A DNA stretch of 17,027 bases. Source: DATLYH01 sp035575035 (GTDB lineage: Bacteria; Planctomycetota; Planctomycetia; Gemmatales; Gemmataceae). Under the pieces are notes generated by a model. The model was given only the letters and a program-made list of their open reading frames with translations. It ran no database searches and was not told the DNA's origin. Of the stretch, positions 1-7,405 are shown in pieces. Location: assembly GCA_035575035.1 (NCBI GenBank), contig DATLYH010000331.1, positions 1 through 17,027 of the forward strand, read 5' to 3'. The position numbers were made by a program, and so were the translations under genes. The stretch's first letter is position 1. Each line of letters opens with the position of its first letter.

Positions 1-2
1 CC

Positions 3-266
3 CGCGCCCGCCTCAAGGCCGCCCAGGTGGTTTACCAGAAGCTGCAAAGCAACGCCGCTGTGGCCAGGCGGGTCACTTTCTGGCGCTACCTGGCCCAAGG
101 TCCCGACGCCCTGGTGCCGGCCGCACTCCTCCAGGCGGCCCTGCCGGACGTGCAGGCCGTCATCCGGGCCGCCGACGACAAGGCCCGCAAGGCCCACGAA
201 CAGCAAAGCTCGGGCGAGATAGAATTGCCGCCTGCTCTGACTTCTCCAGGTCAAGCCAAACAGTAA
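3..266 (+). CDS. C-terminal end of an unrecognised protein (5' end outside the window)
   Basis: The reading frame is open from the left edge to a TAA at 264-266, giving about 87 residues of C-terminus. The frame has the strong G/C third-position preference of the real genes nearby. The visible part is Ala/Arg-rich and probably helical, with a Phe-Trp-Arg-Tyr-Leu stretch and a Leu/Ala-rich helix, followed by a charged tail rich in Lys, Glu and Gln. I recognise no domain, and I see no membrane segment or cysteine motif. A GTG at 27 could serve as a start on paper, but nothing resembling a ribosome binding site precedes it and the frame continues upstream, so I treat the gene as truncated by the window. 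Function unknown. Confidence 0.6.
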   Translation, partial: RARLKAAQVVYQKLQSNAAVARRVTFWRYLAQGPDALVPAALLQAALPDVQAVIRAADDKARKAHEQQSSGEIELPPALTSPGQAKQ

Positions 267-355
267 TCGCCTTGCCGCGTGCGGCGACTACTTTCCTCCG
301 AGATTATAGCCGAACGAGCCTACCCTCTCAGCCGGGAGTCCAGCCCATTTCCGGG

Positions 356-383
356 TTGCGGAACGGCAAACGCCTGGTATCCT
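356..383 (+). promoter_or_regulatory. Possible housekeeping promoter for the zinc-ribbon gene
   Basis: TTGCGG (356-361) and TATCCT (378-383) are separated by 16 bp. Each matches four of six consensus positions. Transcription would start near 390 and leave a leader of about 54 nt before the ATG at 444. It is a moderate match in GC-rich DNA and could be chance. Confidence 0.3.
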
Positions 384-443
384 CAACCGTTGCCCTGTCT
401 TCGCCCGTTCGCGATGCCAAGTTTTTCCCCTGCGAGGACAGTC

Positions 444-1313
444 ATGCCGTTGACCATCCAGTGTTCGTACTGCGGCAAGCGCATGAAGGCCGAGGAGCAG
501 TATGCCGGCAGCAAGGTGAAGTGTCCCGACTGCGGAGCGATCGTCGCCATCCCGCTCGGCGAGAGCGACGAGTCGGCCGAATCGCCTGACGATGTGCCGG
601 CCCTTCTGGGGATGAAGCTGTCTGCCCCCGACCAGGCGCGGGATGACATCGGGACCGGCCGCCGCTGTCCTAACTGCAACCACCCGATGGCTGACCGAGC
701 GATCATCTGCCTGGAGTGCGGCTACAACCTGACGACCGGTCAGCAGCTGACCACTGTCCACGAGCGGTTTGAGCGCCACTGGGAGAACAAGAGAACCCTG
801 ATCGTTCGCGCTGCGGCCCTGGCCGGCATCGCCGTCTTTTTCCTGGCGTGGTGCGTGCTGGCCTGGCTGTGGCTCAGTCTGACGGCGGCCGTGGTGCTGG
901 CGGTCATCCTCTTTCTGGTCGTCGGCATCCCCCTGTTCCTCAGTGCCGGTACGTTCATGACCGCCTCGCTGCGCCGCGGCCGGTCGGGCCACCTGGAGTT
1001 GACCACCACGCGCTGGGTCGGCTTCCTCTTCAGGGGGAGCCAGACCCACGACCTGAGCGGCTACCAGAGGGTCGCGCTGAATGTGCAGAACAGCAAGGAG
1101 GCCGGCCTGGACGGGACGCTTCTTCTGATCCTCTTCATCTGCGGCGTGGTTCCTGGCTTGCTCGCCTGGCTGTTCCTGTTCCGGGACAAGTACCAACTCA
1201 AGCTGGTGGCCCAGGGCGGGGAACCCCGCACCGTCTACTGGAGCCGGAGCGAGTCCGAGGCCCGAGAGATCGCCGACGCCATCGCTCAGGTCGGCAAACT
1301 GAAGTATGGGTAG
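444..1313 (+). CDS. Double zinc-ribbon, multi-pass membrane protein of unknown function
   Basis: The protein has 289 residues if it starts at the ATG at 444, which follows GAGGA (434-438) by five bases. The frame extends upstream to 279, but that part looks non-coding. Residues about 6-30 form a zinc ribbon with CSYC and CPDC pairs. A second ribbon with CPNC and CLEC pairs lies near residues 72-95. Next come two or three hydrophobic helices at about 115-175, a soluble stretch, another hydrophobic helix near 230-250, and a short cytoplasmic-looking tail rich in Glu, Arg and Ser. Small zinc-ribbon/membrane proteins of this style are common and uncharacterised in planctomycetes. The likely role is a membrane protein with a metal-stabilised N-terminal domain; no enzymatic motif is visible. 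The stop codon TAG at 1311-1313 belongs to the first unit of the downstream repeat cluster. Confidence 0.8.
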   Translation: MPLTIQCSYCGKRMKAEEQYAGSKVKCPDCGAIVAIPLGESDESAESPDDVPALLGMKLSAPDQARDDIGTGRRCPNCNHPMADRAIICLECGYNLTTGQQLTTVHERFERHWENKRTLIVRAAALAGIAVFFLAWCVLAWLWLSLTAAVVLAVILFLVVGIPLFLSAGTFMTASLRRGRSGHLELTTTRWVGFLFRGSQTHDLSGYQRVALNVQNSKEAGLDGTLLLILFICGVVPGLLAWLFLFRDKYQLKLVAQGGEPRTVYWSRSESEAREIADAIAQVGKLKYG

Positions 1314-1563
1314 GCGAGCGGCCGGCGTGAACCGGCCGGGTAGGCGAGCGGCCGGTGTGAACCGGCCGGGTAGGCGAGCGGCCGGTGTGAGTGGGTCCAT
1401 GCCCCACCGGCCCGCTGACGCGGGCCGCTCGCCCACCGGCCCGCTGACGCGGGCCGCTCGCCCACCGGCCCGCTGACGCGGGCCGCTCGCTAGGACCGGC
1501 CAGCTAACGCGGGCCGCTCGCCCACCGGCTCGCTAGGACCGGCCCGCTGACGCGGGCCGCTCG
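1310..1563. repeat. Cluster of about 29-30 bp GC-rich palindromic repeats in two opposing orientations
   Basis: Units reading GTAGGCGAGCGGCCGG followed by CGTGAACCGGCCGG or a one-base variant start at 1310 and 1340, and a third, truncated unit starts at 1370. From 1404 the reverse orientation takes over: CCACCGGCCCGCTGACG followed by CGGGCCGCTCGCC, at about 1404, 1433 and 1462 (29-bp period), with variants at about 1493 and 1535 separated by GCTAGGACC. Each unit is itself a hairpin, for example GGCCCGC-GTCA-GCGGGCC, and the two orientations are related sequences. The cluster fills the gap between the zinc-ribbon gene and the ggt-like gene. It could end transcription, but no T-run follows. It is not a CRISPR: the units abut with essentially no unique spacers. 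Confidence 0.85.
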
Positions 1564-1672
1564 CCCACCGATGCGGACGGTCTTGCTACCGACTACGGAC
1601 TACTTCCTTTCTGCCGCGATTCCCTTTACACTGCCGGAAACGCCCCATGCCGCCTTGAGAGGAATGCTCGTC

Positions 1673-3382
1673 ATGTTCAAGCTCCTTCCCTTGTTGCCCC
1701 TGGTCCTCGGCGTCCTGATCGCCCTGGCAGCGGCCGCCGCCGAGCGGCACACGCCGACCGCCGGGCGCACCGGCCGCTCGGTGGTAATGGCGCCGCACGG
1801 CATGGTCGCCACCAGTCAGCCGCTGGCCGCTCAGATCGGCCTTGATGTCCTCAAGAACGGTGGCAATGCCGTCGATGCGGCCGTCGCCGTCAACGCCGCC
1901 CTCGGCCTGGTGGAGCCGATGATGTGCGGCATCGGCGGCGACCTGTACGCTCTTGTCTGGGACGCCAAGACGAAGAAGCTCTACGGCCTCAACGCCAGCG
2001 GCCGATCCCCCTACCGGGCGACCCGTGCTTACTTCGCGGAAAAGGGGCTGGCCCAGATCCCCGAGATCGGACCGCTTAGTTGGTCGGTCCCCGGCTGTGT
2101 CGATGGCTGGGACCAGCTCCTGCGGCGCTTCGGCACCATGAAGCTGGCTTCGCTCCTCGAACCGACCATCCGCTACGCCGAGGAGGGCTTCCCGGTCACC
2201 GAGGTGATCGCCGCCTCCTGGCAGACCGCCGAGCCGCTCCTGGCCCAGCACCCGGACACGGCCCAAACTTACCTGAAAGACGGCAAGGCGCCGCGGCCCG
2301 GCGAGGTGTTCCGCAATCCCAACCTGGCCCGCACCTACCGCGAGCTTGCCCGGAACGGCCGCGACGCCTTCTACAAGGGGGCGCTGGCCGAGGCGATGGT
2401 CGCCTTCTCCGAGAAGAGCGGCGGTCTGTTCACACTTCAGGATTTCGCGGACCACGCCTCCACCTGGGTCGAGCCGGTCCACACTACTTACCGCGGTTAC
2501 GAAGTCTGGGAGCTGCCGCCGCCGGGCCAGGGCATCGCCGTCCTGCAAATGCTCAACCTTCTCGAGGGCTACGATCTCAGCCAGATGGGGCCCGAATCGC
2601 CCGACTACTGGCATCTGTTCGTGGAAGCCAAGAAGCTGGCCTTCGCCGACCGGGCCCGCTACTATGCCGACCCCGACTTCGTGAAGGTGCCCACGGCGGA
2701 GCTGATCTCCAAGCCCTACGCCGAGCAGCGCCGCAAACTGATCGACCTGAAGAAAGCGATGACGAAGGTGGAGCCGGGCGACCCGAAGCTGGGCCGGTCA
2801 GACACCGTTTACCTCTGTGTGGTCGATAAGGACCGCAACTGTGTCTCGCTGATCCAGAGCATTTACTATCTCTTCGGCTCCGGGATGGTGCCGGGCGAGC
2901 TTGGCTTCATGCTACAGAACCGCGGCTGCCTCTTTGCCCTGGATGACAAGCATCCTAACCGTCTGGAGCCGCACAAGCGTCCCTTCCACACCATTATCCC
3001 GGCGATGGTGACGAAGGAGGGCAAGCCGTGGCTGGTCTTCGGCGTCATGGGAGGCGACATGCAGCCGCAGGGCCACGTGCAGGTGTTGTGCAACCTGATC
3101 GACTTCGGTATGAACGTCCAGGCGGCCGGCGAGGCGCCGCGCCTGCAACACCTCGGCTCGGCTACGCCGACCGGCCTGGCCGGCAGCCCGGACGGCGGCA
3201 TTGTCGAGGTGGAGTACGGCATCCCGCAAGCCGTGGTGGTGGAGTTGCTGCGGCGCGGCCATCAGGTCATTCGCACCAAGACGAACAGCGGCGGCTACCA
3301 GGCGATCCTGATCGACCCGGCCACGAACATGCTCCACGGCGGTTCGGAGGCCCGCAAGGACGGCTGCGCCGTCGGCTATTGA
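1673..3382 (+). CDS. ggt: Gamma-glutamyltransferase family protein, exported
   Basis: The protein has 569 residues, the usual length for the self-cleaving gamma-glutamyltransferase (Ntn-hydrolase) family, which hydrolyses or transfers the gamma-glutamyl group of glutathione and related compounds. I chose the ATG at 1673 because GAGAGGA (1657-1663) sits nine bases upstream and the N-terminus then begins with a clean signal peptide (MFKLL, a Leu/Val core, and a run of Ala to about residue 22). An ATG at 1664 touches the Shine-Dalgarno sequence and is less likely. The large-subunit signature GGNAVDAAVAVNAALG is near residue 60. The small subunit would begin at Thr378 in the motif DTVYLCVVD, the expected autocleavage nucleophile. 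The second Thr and the His of the E. coli TTH motif are Val and Tyr here, as in YwrD-like members, so the substrate may not be glutathione. A YLFGSG stretch follows, where the family has its oxyanion and substrate loop. The glgC-like gene starts 25 bp downstream, suggesting co-transcription. Confidence 0.9.
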   Translation: MFKLLPLLPLVLGVLIALAAAAAERHTPTAGRTGRSVVMAPHGMVATSQPLAAQIGLDVLKNGGNAVDAAVAVNAALGLVEPMMCGIGGDLYALVWDAKTKKLYGLNASGRSPYRATRAYFAEKGLAQIPEIGPLSWSVPGCVDGWDQLLRRFGTMKLASLLEPTIRYAEEGFPVTEVIAASWQTAEPLLAQHPDTAQTYLKDGKAPRPGEVFRNPNLARTYRELARNGRDAFYKGALAEAMVAFSEKSGGLFTLQDFADHASTWVEPVHTTYRGYEVWELPPPGQGIAVLQMLNLLEGYDLSQMGPESPDYWHLFVEAKKLAFADRARYYADPDFVKVPTAELISKPYAEQRRKLIDLKKAMTKVEPGDPKLGRSDTVYLCVVDKDRNCVSLIQSIYYLFGSGMVPGELGFMLQNRGCLFALDDKHPNRLEPHKRPFHTIIPAMVTKEGKPWLVFGVMGGDMQPQGHVQVLCNLIDFGMNVQAAGEAPRLQHLGSATPTGLAGSPDGGIVEVEYGIPQAVVVELLRRGHQVIRTKTNSGGYQAILIDPATNMLHGGSEARKDGCAVGY

Positions 3383-3407
3383 CGGATTCGATTTCACGGG
3401 AGGGGCC

Positions 3408-4694
3408 ATGCAGAGCGTTCTCGGTCTGATCTTGGGCGGCGGGCGCGGGGCCCATCTCTTTCCACTGACCAAGCACCGCAGCGTGCCGGCAGTCCCGATC
3501 GCCGGCAAGTACCGCCTCATCGACATCCCGATAAGCAACTGCATCAACAGCGGCATCAACCGCATCTATGTCTTGACCCAGTATCTCAGCGTCAGCCTGC
3601 ACAAGCACATTGCCCACACCTACAAGTTTGACCCGTTCAACCGCGGCTTTGTCGAGATCCTGGCGGCCCAGCAGACCAACGAAACGGCCGGCTGGTACCA
3701 GGGGACCGCCGATGCCGTTCGCCAGAACCTCCGCTACCTGCAAGAAGACTCGGCCCGCGAGTTCCTGGTCCTGTCGGGCGACCAACTTTATCGCATGGAC
3801 TTCCGCCATCTGCTCGGCACCCATCGCGATCGCCAGGCCGACGTCACCATTGCCGTGCTGCCAGTGACGGCCGAGCGGGCCCGCGACCTCGGCGTTGTCC
3901 GCGTGGATGGCTCGCTGCGGATTGTCGGGTTGGTGGAGAAGCCGGCAACCGCTGAGCAGCTCCAGCCCTTCCGCTTGCCGGCCGGTTGGCTGGAGAGCCA
4001 GGGCATCGTCAGCCAGGGGCGGGAGTATCTGGCCAACATGGGGATTTACCTGTTCAGCCGCCAGGTCCTGTTCAACCTGCTGCAAGCCCGGCCCGCGGCC
4101 GCCGACTTCGTGCGCGAGGTCTTCGCGGAAAGCCTGGCAACCTGCCGCATCCAGGCCTACCTGTTCGACGACTACTGGGAGGACCTGGGCACGGTCCGGG
4201 CCTACCACGAAGCGAACCTGGCCCTAACCGGCGACCAGCCACCGTTTGACTTCCACAGTCCCGAGGGGGTCATTTACACCCGCATGCGGCACCTGCCTGC
4301 CTCGCGCGTCAGTGACGCCGTCGCGGAGCAATGCCTGATCAGCGACGGCTGCGTCATCGAGGCGGGGGCCAAGCTCCAGCGCTGCATTGTCGGCCTGCGC
4401 AGCCGGATTGGCCGGAATGTCACCCTGCGTGACACGGTGATGAACGGGGCGGACCGTTTCGAGACCGATGCGGAGCGGGCGGCCAACCGGCAGCGCGGCG
4501 TACCGGACTTCGGCGTGGGCGAAGGCTCGGTGATCGAGCGGGCCATCCTGGACAAGGACTGCCGCATTGGCCGGGGCGTGCAGATCATCAACCGCCATCG
4601 GTTGCAGCAGGCCGACGGCCCTAATTACCACATCCGCGACGGCATCGTGGTCATTCCGAACAGCGCTGTGGTGCCCGACGGTACGGTCATCTGA
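3408..4694 (+). CDS. glgC: GlgC-family glucose-1-phosphate adenylyltransferase with two altered catalytic positions
   Basis: The protein has 428 residues and starts at the ATG at 3408, preceded by GGGAGGGG (3398-3405). Family members make ADP-glucose from glucose-1-phosphate and ATP for glycogen synthesis. Clear landmarks are the N-terminal GGGRG loop (residues 10-14), YRLIDIPISNCINSGI, WYQGTADAVRQNL, LSGDQLYRMDF, the VEKP sugar-phosphate motif, DYWEDLGTVRAYHEANL, and a C-terminal left-handed beta-helix ending IPNSAVVPDGTVI. This arrangement is closer to plant and cyanobacterial enzymes than to E. coli GlgC. Two nearly invariant residues are changed: the Arg of G-T-R-L is His16 (GAHL) and the Lys of K-P-A-V is Val26 (SVPAV), aligning with E. 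coli Arg32 and Lys42. The E. coli activator residue Lys39 aligns with His23. The fold is intact, so the protein may be a weak or non-catalytic regulatory paralogue. The family assignment is firm; the activity is not. Confidence 0.93.
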   Translation: MQSVLGLILGGGRGAHLFPLTKHRSVPAVPIAGKYRLIDIPISNCINSGINRIYVLTQYLSVSLHKHIAHTYKFDPFNRGFVEILAAQQTNETAGWYQGTADAVRQNLRYLQEDSAREFLVLSGDQLYRMDFRHLLGTHRDRQADVTIAVLPVTAERARDLGVVRVDGSLRIVGLVEKPATAEQLQPFRLPAGWLESQGIVSQGREYLANMGIYLFSRQVLFNLLQARPAAADFVREVFAESLATCRIQAYLFDDYWEDLGTVRAYHEANLALTGDQPPFDFHSPEGVIYTRMRHLPASRVSDAVAEQCLISDGCVIEAGAKLQRCIVGLRSRIGRNVTLRDTVMNGADRFETDAERAANRQRGVPDFGVGEGSVIERAILDKDCRIGRGVQIINRHRLQQADGPNYHIRDGIVVIPNSAVVPDGTVI

Positions 4695-4760
4695 GCCTGC
4701 CCCCTTCGCTGTGCCGGGGCGGAGCATCGCGAAATCCCGGCCATTCCCATTGCGGCTCGA

Positions 4761-4788
4761 CCAGCCGGCTGACGCCGGCCGCGCGCCC
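4761..4788 (-). repeat. Solitary degenerate copy of the 1310-1563 repeat family
   Basis: The stretch CCAGCCGGCTGACG followed by CCGGCCGCGCGCCC matches the reverse-orientation unit at 1404-1563 in layout (Cys-Gly-rich arms around CTGACG), with several base changes. It lies alone in the 145-bp gap between glgC and recD2 and can fold as a hairpin through GCCGGC and GCCGGC around TGAC. This shows the family is dispersed, not confined to one cluster. Confidence 0.5.
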
Positions 4789-4839
4789 TTCCCTGCTGCC
4801 ATCCGCTTCTCTGCCGCCGGCAGGTACAATGGAAGAACT

Positions 4840-7002
4840 ATGGCCGAAACACTCTCCGGGGTCATCGAGCGCGTCACCTTCCACAACCCCGAGACGGGTT
4901 TTGCGGTGCTGCGCGTCCAGGCCCGGGGGCGGCGCGGTCTGGTGACCGTCGTCGGCCGGCTGCCCAGCGCCACGGCGGGCGAGTATGTCGAGGCCTCGGG
5001 CACCTGGGTCCAGGACCGGGACCACGGCGAGCAGTTCAAGGCTGACGAGCTGCGCACCACCCCGCCGCACACCATCGAAGGGATCGAGAAGTACCTCGGC
5101 TCCGGCTTGATCAAAGGGATCGGGCCGCACTTCGCCCGCAAGATCGTCGAGGTCTTCGGCGAACGGACGCTGCAAGTCATCGACGAGAGCCCATCTTTCT
5201 TGAGCGAGGTCAAGGGGATTGGCCGGCGGCGCATCCAACGCATCCGCGAGAGTTGGCAGGAACAGAAAGCCGTCCGCGACATCATGGTCTTCCTCCAGTC
5301 GCACGGTCTGGGCACGGCCAAGGCCGTCCGCATTTACAAGGCTTATGGCGACCAGGCAGTCGAGCTCGTACGGTCGAATCCCTACCGGCTGACGACCGAC
5401 GTCTGGGGCTTTGGCTTCCAGACAGCCGACCAGCTGGCCCAGCGGCTCGGTATCGACCCCGCCTCGCCGCAGCGCGCCCGCGCCGCTGTCCGCTACGTCC
5501 TTCAGGAGCGGAGCAGCGAGGGACACGTTGGCTTCCCCGAGGCGGCCGTGGTGGAGCAGACCGCCCGGTTGACCGGCATCGGCCACGACATCATTACCGC
5601 CGCCATCGAGGAGGGACGAAAAGAGGACGAGTTGGTGCGGGAGCCGAGCGGCGAGGAGCCGTGGCTCTACCTCAAGCCGCTCTTCCTGGCGGAGCTGGGG
5701 GTGGCCCGGGCCCTGGGCCATCTGCGTGAAGGACCGCACCCCCTGCCGGCCATCAACATCGAGGCGGCGTTGGAATGGGTCGAGAAACGCATGGGCCTGG
5801 AGTTGGCCGCCACCCAGCGCGACGCCATCCGCCAGGCCGTCACCCAGAAGGTGCTCGTGATCACTGGCGGCCCCGGTGTCGGGAAGTCAACTTTGGTCCG
5901 CGGCATTTTGGAAATCTTCACGGCCAAGGGGATGCGATGTGCTCTGTGCGCCCCGACCGGTCGGGCCGCCAAGCGCCTGACCGAGACGACCGGCCATGAG
6001 GCAAAGACGATTCACCGCCTGTTGGAGTTTGATGCGGCTCTGGGAGGCTTCAAGCGCGACCGCCACACACTGCTCGACGTGGACCTGCTGGTCGTCGATG
6101 AAATGTCGATGGTGGACGTGGTGCTGATGAACCAGCTGTTGCGGGCAGTGCCGCCGGGGACCTGCCTGGTGCTGGTTGGCGACGTGGATCAGCTACCCTC
6201 GGTCGGGCCGGGGACCGTGCTGGCCGATATCATCGCCTCGAAGACGGTGCCGGTGGTGCGGCTGACGGAGATTTTCCGCCAGGCGGGTCGAAGTTGGATC
6301 GTGCGAGCCGCCCACCAGGTCAACCAGGGGGAGCTGCCCGAGTCGGCTCCTCCCGGCCAGGGCGACTTTTATTTCATCGAGGTGGACGCCCCTGCGGCGA
6401 TCCTGGACCGGATCATCACGATGGTGCGCGAGCGCATCCCGGCCCGCTTCGGCCTCGACCCGCTTCGCGACATCCAGGTACTGACGCCGATGAACCGGAC
6501 CGAGTTGGGCACGCGCAACCTGAACGTCCGGTTGCAGGAAGTACTGAACCCGCCGCGGGGCGGCCCGGAGGTGCAGCGGCACGGCTGGACGTTCCGCATC
6601 GGCGACAAGGTGCTGCAAACGGTGAACAACTACCACAAGGAAGTCTTCAACGGCGACATCGGCCGGGTGGCGGCGGTCAATCTGATCGATCAGGAGCTGA
6701 CCGTCGAGTACGACGGCCGGCCGGTGGTCTACGACTTCGGCGAGCTGGACGAGCTGACGCTGGCGTATGCGTGCAGCATCCACAAAGCGCAAGGGAGCGA
6801 ATACCCCGCGGTGGTGATCCCGCTGCACTTGCAGCATTCGCTGATGCTGCAACGCAACCTGCTGTATACCGGCATCACGCGCGGCAAAAAGTTGGTGGTG
6901 CTCGTCGGCAGCCGTAAAGCCCTGGCCACCGCCGTCCGGCGCCAGGACATGGCCCGCCGCTACTCAGCGCTCTGCCGGCGGCTCCAGCAGAACGGTACGT
7001 GA
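4840..7002 (+). CDS. recD2: RecD2-type ATP-dependent DNA helicase
   Basis: The protein has 720 residues, the usual size for RecD2, a superfamily 1B 5'-to-3' DNA helicase that works without RecBC in DNA repair. The ATG at 4840 was chosen because the RecD2 N-terminus (an OB-like domain with GVIERVTFHNPETGFAVLRV) begins right there, with GGAAG (4831-4835) just upstream. The frame is open further upstream but overlaps glgC and the repeat. Tandem helix-hairpin-helix motifs lie at about 80-145 (GLIKGIGPHFARKIV and LSEVKGIGRRRI). Walker A is GGPGVGKST at 343-351 with Lys349. Walker B is VVDEMSMVD with Asp420/Glu421. The later motifs GDVDQLPSVGPG, LTEIFRQ, QVLTPMNRTELGT, YACSIHKAQGSEYPAV and LLYTGITRGKK are all present in order. 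Nothing looks broken. No other repair gene lies nearby. Confidence 0.95.
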   Translation: MAETLSGVIERVTFHNPETGFAVLRVQARGRRGLVTVVGRLPSATAGEYVEASGTWVQDRDHGEQFKADELRTTPPHTIEGIEKYLGSGLIKGIGPHFARKIVEVFGERTLQVIDESPSFLSEVKGIGRRRIQRIRESWQEQKAVRDIMVFLQSHGLGTAKAVRIYKAYGDQAVELVRSNPYRLTTDVWGFGFQTADQLAQRLGIDPASPQRARAAVRYVLQERSSEGHVGFPEAAVVEQTARLTGIGHDIITAAIEEGRKEDELVREPSGEEPWLYLKPLFLAELGVARALGHLREGPHPLPAINIEAALEWVEKRMGLELAATQRDAIRQAVTQKVLVITGGPGVGKSTLVRGILEIFTAKGMRCALCAPTGRAAKRLTETTGHEAKTIHRLLEFDAALGGFKRDRHTLLDVDLLVVDEMSMVDVVLMNQLLRAVPPGTCLVLVGDVDQLPSVGPGTVLADIIASKTVPVVRLTEIFRQAGRSWIVRAAHQVNQGELPESAPPGQGDFYFIEVDAPAAILDRIITMVRERIPARFGLDPLRDIQVLTPMNRTELGTRNLNVRLQEVLNPPRGGPEVQRHGWTFRIGDKVLQTVNNYHKEVFNGDIGRVAAVNLIDQELTVEYDGRPVVYDFGELDELTLAYACSIHKAQGSEYPAVVIPLHLQHSLMLQRNLLYTGITRGKKLVVLVGSRKALATAVRRQDMARRYSALCRRLQQNGT

Positions 7003-7033
7003 GGCAGCCGACATGCCGACCGCCGGGCGAAAG

Positions 7034-7210
7034 TCAAGGGCCTCCCAGGACGGGTGCCGGACTGTCGGCGGGACCCACCTTCAGGATGACCTGGAAGCCG
7101 AAATCGCGCTTGGTCGCGCCGTAAAACGGCTCCTTGTAGCTGCTCCAGGCCGGATTCAGGGCGGCCGGGGCGAACCAACTCAACATACCCTTGTCGGAGA
7201 GGATTAGGGA
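7034..7210 (-). pseudogene. Short coding-like remnant (C-terminal fragment)
   Basis: Read on the minus strand, a 58-codon frame runs from just after an in-frame TAG (7211-7213) to a TGA at 7034-7036. Its codons show the G/C-ending bias of the real genes. The peptide includes MLSWFAPAALNPAWSSYKE and then FYGATKRDFGFQVILKVG. An ATG at 7184-7186 would give 50 residues, but no ribosome binding site precedes it. The RDFGFQVILK ending faintly recalls the last strand of formylglycine-generating/SUMF1-type domains (usually GFRVV), but this is not a firm match. I read it as the surviving 3' end of a decayed gene. It could instead be a small intact gene. Confidence 0.35.
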
Positions 7211-7405
7211 CTATCAGGGGAGGCGGAGCAGGCAATGCGGTTGCGGCGTAGGGCAGTCGTTGGGATTGCAACTGCTTTAACTGATCGGACGGGATGTAGG
7301 GGATAAACGCTCTTGAACGGCCCGAGAGACAAGACATCGATGGTCGGAGGAGCGTACCACCGTCATAGCTTACCCAGGGTAGTGAACCGACCCCTCCAGA
7401 AGAAT
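7211..7405. other. Gap between gene remnant and nitrite reductase gene; nothing recognised
   Basis: Together with 7003-7033, this is the non-coding remainder of the region where recD2 and the nitrate operon converge. Neither strand shows a frame with convincing codon usage or a ribosome binding site. I see no GC hairpin followed by a T-run that would be a clear terminator for either transcript. Confidence 0.4.

Noticed and set aside
288..1436. 382-codon minus-strand frame opposite the zinc-ribbon gene
   Set aside because: It runs through the repeat cluster (repeating AARLPGRFTP) and is the antisense of a protein with clear zinc-ribbon and membrane features.
1310..1563. Regularly repeated palindromic units suggested a CRISPR array
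   Set aside because: The units abut, lack unique spacers of constant length, change orientation midway, and no cas gene is near.
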